A stretch of 64,000 nt of DNA from Podospora pseudoanserina (lineage: Eukaryota > Ascomycota > Sordariomycetes > Sordariales > Podosporaceae), in assembly GCF_035222485.1 (NCBI RefSeq), contig NC_085920.1:5766001-5830000 (forward strand), given 5' to 3'. A program made the position numbers and the translations under genes. This document shows, one piece after another, positions 58,213 through 64,000 of this stretch (positions are counted from its first letter, which is position 1; every line of letters begins with the position of its first letter). The notes under the pieces were generated by a model that saw nothing but the letters and a program-made list of their open reading frames with translations, had not been told where the DNA came from and did no database searches.

Positions 58213-61200
58213 TCAGTGATCCTGCCGCAAGTCCCCCTTCTCCAAATCCACCCTCGCAACTACCCGCCGTCTCGACACGCTTGCTTTCATCCGCTCCGTC
58301 ACCCCATCAACAGCACCTCTTAGTTTCCCTTTACTCTCTTCTTGCACCTCATCGTCGCCTCCTCTTACTTCCTTCACCGTTTCCTTCATCGCACCATACG
58401 CCATTGTCTGCTTATAGTTCCGCACCTGTCCTAAGTCATCACCATCATACTTCCCACCATGTTCACTCCCCTGCTTACCATTCCCACCATCCAGATCCTC
58501 CATCGCCTTCCGTCTGAACACCCTCCTCAGCCCCAAGCCCCACCTATGAAGAGGGTAGTCTGTCTCAACAGCACTACTCCACTTCTCACCCTGGAGGTCA
58601 CTGGACACCATTCCAGTGTTGGAGGACGAGGTCCCCGATTGTGCAGAGAGATACCTACGCCACTCCCATAAGCGCCGTAGGCCAGGAATATGGGTATGAA
58701 AATCTTTCAGTTTAGGGGAAAGTGGGACGTAGATTGGCTCTTCGTCAGGCTCGCGTGGTTGGGCCCAGATGTAGGTTGAGAAGAACCCTGCTATGGGGTT
58801 GACTCTGAAGGCGATGAAAATGAGCGGAAAGATTACAGCAAATGAGATTCCAACTAGAAGAGGGTCAGTCGAATGGGGGATATTACCTGGGGCGACTTAA
58901 ACTCACTCAGGTATCCAAAGGCTTGACGAGCTGGCCACAGAACTTCTCCTGTTTCGGCAGAGTGGGGATAGATATCAAGCTGGATGGCCAGTACGCTTGC
59001 CATGAAAGACAGGGGAAGCTGCGGAATCAGCAAGATGTTGTCCATTGTCAAATAAATTTGTCCAAATGTGCGACGGAAACAAAGACTTTTAACTACTCAC
59101 GAAAAAGAGGGTGACAAGGGTAAACACCAATGTGATCTAATTCCGCCGAGATCAGTTATCCATCACTGGTAGCACAGCTTGAACTGGATTAAAATACGAC
59201 GTACATTCCCCTGGCGATGAGCCTGTTCAGTGCCAATCCGCGCGAATCTGGCCTCCCAGACGTTGGCAAGCTTCTGCTTGAGATCGAGCAGGTTATTCAG
59301 CTAGTTCAGGATTAGTCACGTCCGACAAACATTAATCACGGATGAGATCCTCCCCATACCTCTCTGTGTATGTTCTCGGCATCCCTAGCCAGTTCATCCA
59401 CCGCCTCAATGTTCGACTTTATCAGCTTAACATTATCCTTGACTTGATTTTCCCGTAAAGGTTTTCTCATAGCCTTCTTCTTCTTTGGCTGGTTTGTCTC
59501 AGCTGATGTCGAACAGCTGGAAAACATGGGCGCCAGCTCTCGGAACTGCCTGATGGCTTCTTGTTGGGCGAGAAAAACACTCCTGATTGTCTTGAGTTCA
59601 TTTTGGATATCCATGATGTTAGACACAAGGGCAGTTTCCTTGGTAAGCTCAAAGAGTTTGTCGGTAAGTTTGAGTTTCTCTCGCTGGGTTATCTTCTTGG
59701 CGTCAAGCCTTTTGACCAGCTCCTGGAAGCTTTTGAACTGCTGTGATAGCTCATTGGACTTGTCAAAAAAATACAGTTAGCAGGAATTCCGCACTCTTAT
59801 GATGATGTTTTAACGAAGACGTACAATCTCGTTTATACTGGTCTCAAATGTTTCCTGAAGTGAGGCATGCAGGGGTCCCTGCCGGCGCAGAAACGTGACG
59901 CTGCACTTGATGATCAAATTTGCCAATTCCAGCCCAGATTGAATGAGGGGACGGCTGTTTTTCGACTTGAGCCTCGCTCGCATGTGATACAAAAGGCTAT
60001 CGTTCGTTGTCGGATGATCGGAGTCGGAATCAGGACAGCATGTGACAACTGTGTTATCTTTGTCGTCCAGAATCCATAGCCAGAGTTGGTCTACCATAAG
60101 TAGAGGATATTTGGAGGAGTTTATATCGTGGCGGTGTTTCCTACTCCACTTCAGCATAACCTGATTGTCATCCCTTTCCTGAGTACTCTCGAGGGTACGA
60201 TAAGTGAACTGAGCAAGAGTACGTCGGCAGTGAAGTGAGGTGTCGTTCCTTCTGGGCCTCAAATACCCTCGGAGAAGCAGAGTCATAAGTGGTTCTCCCG
60301 GTCGCTCAGTGAAGGTTTCGGTTGGCTCTTGGCGCATTCTAGTGAATGTCCTAGACTTCTCTCGTCTGAAACGTGATTCTTGTTGATTCATTGAAGGGTA
60401 CTCTCCTTTCATTAATGCGGCCAGGTTTTTCTGAGAACTGTGCGTCCCAAAGCCGAGTATCGGAATCTTTGTTACAGTGTTAGAGAATTTGTGTGTTGCG
60501 TGGTCGGAGATATGTTATCATACGAATAAAGCTATGGCTCGTCTTTCTATGCGGGAACTGCCTTGGTTTGGGTTCCCTTCAAGCGCCTGTGATCTGACTG
60601 TCAGCATATTTTCTTTGCACCTACCACAAGATGTGGATGAAGTGTCAAGTCCATTTGTACCTGAGTATATCCGTGGCTGCCTGACATCATGAATCTGTCA
60701 TAAATTTGGGTCCCTTTTTCAACATTCGTTAGTCTAGAAGCCAGTGATCATTGGTAGCGTAAAGTTACAAGTGCACGGGAACCATACCCTGATGGTGCCG
60801 ATCCTGCATAGATCTGTCAATGATTTTCAGGCTGGTGAAAAGATCCTGAACCAATACGGTCAGTCCTAGCCCTATCAACAAAAAAACAAAAAGTGAAGGT
60901 ATTCACCTGGGCCCATTTCTCCTATTATTGCGGTATCGTTAGCAACGGCTTGCAAACCGAGGCACAAGCACTTACATTCGTTGCCGGTAGATGAATCCAC
61001 CGGCAAGTCGATGTGAGAGACCGTATTCTGTTTCGATCAAAAATGATGTGGGCCTGGTACTGTGGGTTGTAGAGGACTTTGTAGACATCCGGATGCTGCA
61101 TTTCGAACTTTTCGGTTTTGTCGCCAGTGGAATCCTGGATGTAGAATTGAACCAGTGTGGCTTCTGCTTTACGGCAAGCTACATATTGGTCTGAGTCTTG

Positions 61201-62965
61201 CGGAGGAGCGACCAATGCCTCAAGCCTCTCATGTTGTGCTGCTGTTGCTCCGGTTCGTAGGTCATGAATCTTCAGCTTCTTCAGCCACATTCTGTGCTGT
61301 CCCATCGCCCTCTCTGCATAGTCCCACGGTGTGAAACCTCGGTGGTCCTTAGGATTTGCGCCAGCTGTTTGCCTGGGTGTCAAAGTACTGACAAGCTTTT
61401 GGATAATCGCTTCCCATGTTGACTTTTGCTGGCCAGTACGAGAGGCTTTCATGACTGCAATGTGCAGTGGGATACGGCCATCTTTATCCGCGACGTCGAC
61501 CATATTTGGGAATGTCGAAACCAGCCGCTGGACGGCTGGCTCATTGCCAGACATGACCGCTCGGTGCAGAGCGGTTAGGCCGAAGGGATCTGTCGCTGAT
61601 TCGAGCTGGAACCCGCTTTCCGTGCATTCCTCGATCAATTTGGCGAGGAACCCGTCAACAATCGATCTGTCTTTTCTCAGTTGCCTCCTTTTCTTTTTCC
61701 TCTTCGATGTTATTTTTTTCCCTGGCCGTTCCGCCTCTGGAGTCACTCCGATTCCAGATATCCAGTCAGAAACACATATAAGAACGAGGCCACAACGTAT
61801 GCGGTTGACAAGATATTCATAACTTTGATCCATAGGAAATCTTCCATCCGATCTCAAGTCTCGCTTTGGGCGTGAGTAAACGGCGCTGTCGGAGAGGTCA
61901 GTGATGAAATCCAACAGATCCTAGCCAACGTTAGCGCACGAAGGGGTAGGTAGGCGTGGACGAGAAAGTACACACCTCGTCAGGCGACAACTCTTGATAA
62001 AGCGAAGCAGTAAACAGCTCTCTTTCCAAGATCGTATGGTAAAAGTCACTAAAAGTTTCAAGCAAACTCGGTGGACCTCGTGGATCTGGGGAATCCACTA
62101 GCACGATGCTGGCAATTTCATCCAGCACAGTCTGCTTCAAAGGGCCGACCGAATGAAGGTTAACGATAAGCTTGTAGATAATGCAACACCCAAACCCAGT
62201 TCCCATGAGGACGAGGAAATCACTGCTTTCGGATTTGTCTTTGCGAATCTTCCGTAGTTGAGTCAGAAGTCTGTCAGCTGTTTTAGCGAGAAAGTTGTTG
62301 ACTTCATCATCGGAGATGTCGGCAAGGAAGTTCCAGGGCCAGTGAAAGTTCATTATCCGGCCCCAGCTACCAATATCACGAGGCAGCATCTTGTTGTTGT
62401 CCAAAACTCCCCTCTTTGGCATTTCAGGTGCTTGATGGGTTGGGTGGGGTGTTTTCTCTTGAAAAGTCCACGGAACCTCCCAAGCTTGTCCACTCCCGCT
62501 AACAATGACGACGTCTGCCTTGGGAATATTTGGAGGCCTTGGTTCGTGTAAGACCTCGAGTTCGTAGCCCTCAACCAACCCTAGCTCTCTGTTGATTGTC
62601 AAAGCCGAACCTTCTCCGGTGAGATCTTGGCTGTCACTGGCCCCACGTTGCCACAACTCGAAATTTTTTTGTTCTTTCTCGATGGGCTCGGACGACCTCT
62701 GAGTATTTTCATTCCGACATCTTAAAGTTTCAACACCCAAGTCCTCCGTTATAAGGATGGACTCTGTCATGGCTTGTTGTTCAGCGGATGTGGCCCTGCC
62801 GGTGATGGTAGCATCAGAAGTAACAGCAACGACATCGATGCTTATTCCTGGGTTCTGGCTCCTCTTTGAAAATTCGATGTTGGTGGAATTTTCTGGCTCT
62901 TCGTTTGGATGGAGCTCTGCTACCAGGGAGGAAGCCATCCCATCGTGACTGCCTGAGGATGTCAT
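58213..62965 (-). CDS. Large multidomain protein: degenerate esterase-like domain, ankyrin repeats, CorA-like C-terminus
   Basis: Many exons on the minus strand. The first ones are 61976-62965, 60976-61920, 60907-60921 and 60788-60845, all in phase; the rest follow to a stop at 58213. Start MTSSGSHDGMAS. The N-terminal part follows a DUF676/PGAP1-like alpha/beta hydrolase (VIVSGSGQAW..., MLPRDIGSWGRIMNF), but its nucleophile elbow reads GTGFGC, with no serine. Ankyrin repeats follow (DPFGLTALHRAVMSGNE, DKDGRIPLHIAVMKAS, DHRGFTPWDYAERAMG). Next is the signature VDQLWLWILDD, known from fungal ankyrin/CorA-like proteins, then coiled coil. Two membrane segments (ITLVFTLVTLFF joined to LPLSFMASVLAI, and ISFAVIFPLIFIAF) and a basic tail end it. 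The role may be in signalling or allorecognition, but this is inference. Exon joins after 60788 are less certain. Confidence 0.75.
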
Positions 62966-63758
62966 GTTGCTGACGAAAACTATGTGGCCAACTCAATAGC
63001 GGCAAGAATAAAACCTCATCAATCTGAGTTCGTGAGGGAAAAATAACTTGAGCGAGAAGACCAAAACAGACGAGAAGCATGCAATATAAGAGCAAAGCGT
63101 ACCTATAACAAACCCATTAGGCGGAGGATTACGTCCATGGACTGACCGTTCCATCAGATCATTGTAACTCGGGACCGTACTGGCGGGAGATCCGCCTTTC
63201 CTCTGTCAGACTCGGAAACCCGTACGTAACCTTCTGCTCATCCAGGTTTTGATCTCACCCCAATGGCGGCTTTCAAATGCATACTGCATGCATGCATTGA
63301 CAGCTAGGTAGTCAGACAATTGGCATTCAAGCTCCATGTTGGAACAGTGTTTGGGTTCTGAAAGCGTGGGGTCCCACTTCATGGAGATGACCCGACAGCC
63401 GTCAGTGGCTGACAAGAAAGAAATCCCAACACACCCCTGTTATTATTTTGTCCATAACGCGGGTAGCATTTTTACCCCCACACCCACTAGGCCTCAGTGT
63501 TGAGGAATAATAAGCTTCAGCCAATAAGAGAAGAACAATCCAATTCACGTTATGCTCCAAGAGTTGTGGCTTCGAGACATCACGTTGTGCTACATGACTG
63601 GTATGAACTCCTCGTTTCCTGGCTGTGCCGTCAATGGCACCAGAGCGAATGCTCATTTTTTTTTTCTGCTTCCACGTCACAACACAATTGCTTCTTCGCG
63701 CATTCAAGTTCATCCTGTTCAGATAGTTGGATCATAAACAAGTTATTACCATCGTGCT
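62966..63758. other. Intergenic, no gene seen
   Basis: Upstream region of the ankyrin/CorA-like gene and 3' flank of the next gene. Confidence 0.5.
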
Positions 63759-64000
63759 CTAAGCCCGGCTCCCCTTCACCCACTCCGGCACAACCCTCTT
63801 CAAAAACTTCATAAACTTCCACATCCCCACCGCATACTCCCTCTCCCCCTCCGGCGTATCAACCTCCTCCGGGAATGCAATACCCGCTCCAAACAGCCCA
63901 ATCGGCTTCTTTTCCCCATCCTCCGCATAGAAAGCCCCTGTCCTCGCATCCTTCCCCAGCTTCACGACCTCTTTCCCATCCCCTATCCTCACCTCAGGAA
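63759..64000 (-). CDS. 3' end of a gene, possibly an FAD-dependent oxidoreductase (partial)
   Basis: The minus-strand frame is open from the window edge to the stop at 63759 (about 79 residues): DGKEVVKLGKDARTGAFYAE, then KKPIGLFGAGIAFPEEVD and YAVGMWKFMKFLKRVVPEW. The GLFGAGIAFPE stretch followed by a tryptophan/lysine-rich C-terminus recalls the end of fungal flavin-dependent monooxygenase-like proteins, but this is weak. The rest lies outside the window. Confidence 0.4.
   Translation of the reverse strand, partial: PEVRIGDGKEVVKLGKDARTGAFYAEDGEKKPIGLFGAGIAFPEEVDTPEGEREYAVGMWKFMKFLKRVVPEWVKGSRA

Overview
The window is nuclear DNA of a filamentous ascomycete, most likely a Sordariomycete. 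Genes carry short introns of about 50-100 nt with GTRNGT donors, CTRAC-like branch sites and YAG acceptors. The families present (Zn2Cys6/AflR-type regulator, T-C-A-T-C NRPS, WSC proteins, DUF4419, ankyrin/CorA-like proteins, Fot1/pogo transposons) are typical of such fungi. Several relics carry C-to-T or G-to-A type lesions (CAG or TGG to TAG, lost splice sites) that resemble RIP mutation. Exon coordinates below were worked out by hand from splice signals and reading phase.

Layout. 1-about 4600: the edge of a Ty3/gypsy LTR retrotransposon on the minus strand. About 4600-5800: a decayed host gene. 5800-7300: repeats, including a 375-bp inverted-repeat element and a palindrome. 7327-7935: a small secreted-protein gene that looks damaged. 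8546-28540: a biosynthetic gene cluster with, in order, a DUF3237 protein, two SAM methyltransferases (divergent), a stand-alone acyl-AMP ligase, a 2-isopropylmalate synthase sharing a divergent promoter with an NRPS, an alpha/beta hydrolase divergent from an MFS exporter, and an AflR-like Zn2Cys6 regulator. 28541-38000: repeat-rich and relic-rich DNA with a broken Fot1/pogo transposon, an intact-looking secreted GH43-CBM6 enzyme, a broken FHA-kinase gene and a broken PIF1-like helicase. 39300-50900: a locus in which three copies of a small three-exon gene (minus strand) are interleaved with three CorA-like two-TM genes (plus strand). 52929-54554: a four-WSC-domain secreted protein. 55783-57147: a DUF4419 protein. 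58213-62965: a large gene joining a degenerate esterase-like domain, ankyrin repeats and a CorA-like C-terminus. 63759-end: the 3' end of a further gene.

How the genes fit together. The cluster reads as a self-contained pathway. The isopropylmalate synthase would extend a 2-oxo acid to give an unusual leucine-type building block. The AMP ligase could activate an acid starter and load the NRPS, whose first module is a carrier domain without its own adenylation domain. The methyltransferases and hydrolase would tailor the product, the MFS protein would export it, and the AflR-like factor would control expression. The product is not recognisable from sequence.

The best candidate for something undescribed is the 39-51 kb locus. 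A small protein family with an invariant 51-nt middle exon and a conserved W-(I/V)-I core sits three times beside CorA-like genes that lack the GMN motif expected of magnesium channels. One gene of each family looks functional (41484-42075 and 43388-45570), and the other copies are decaying.
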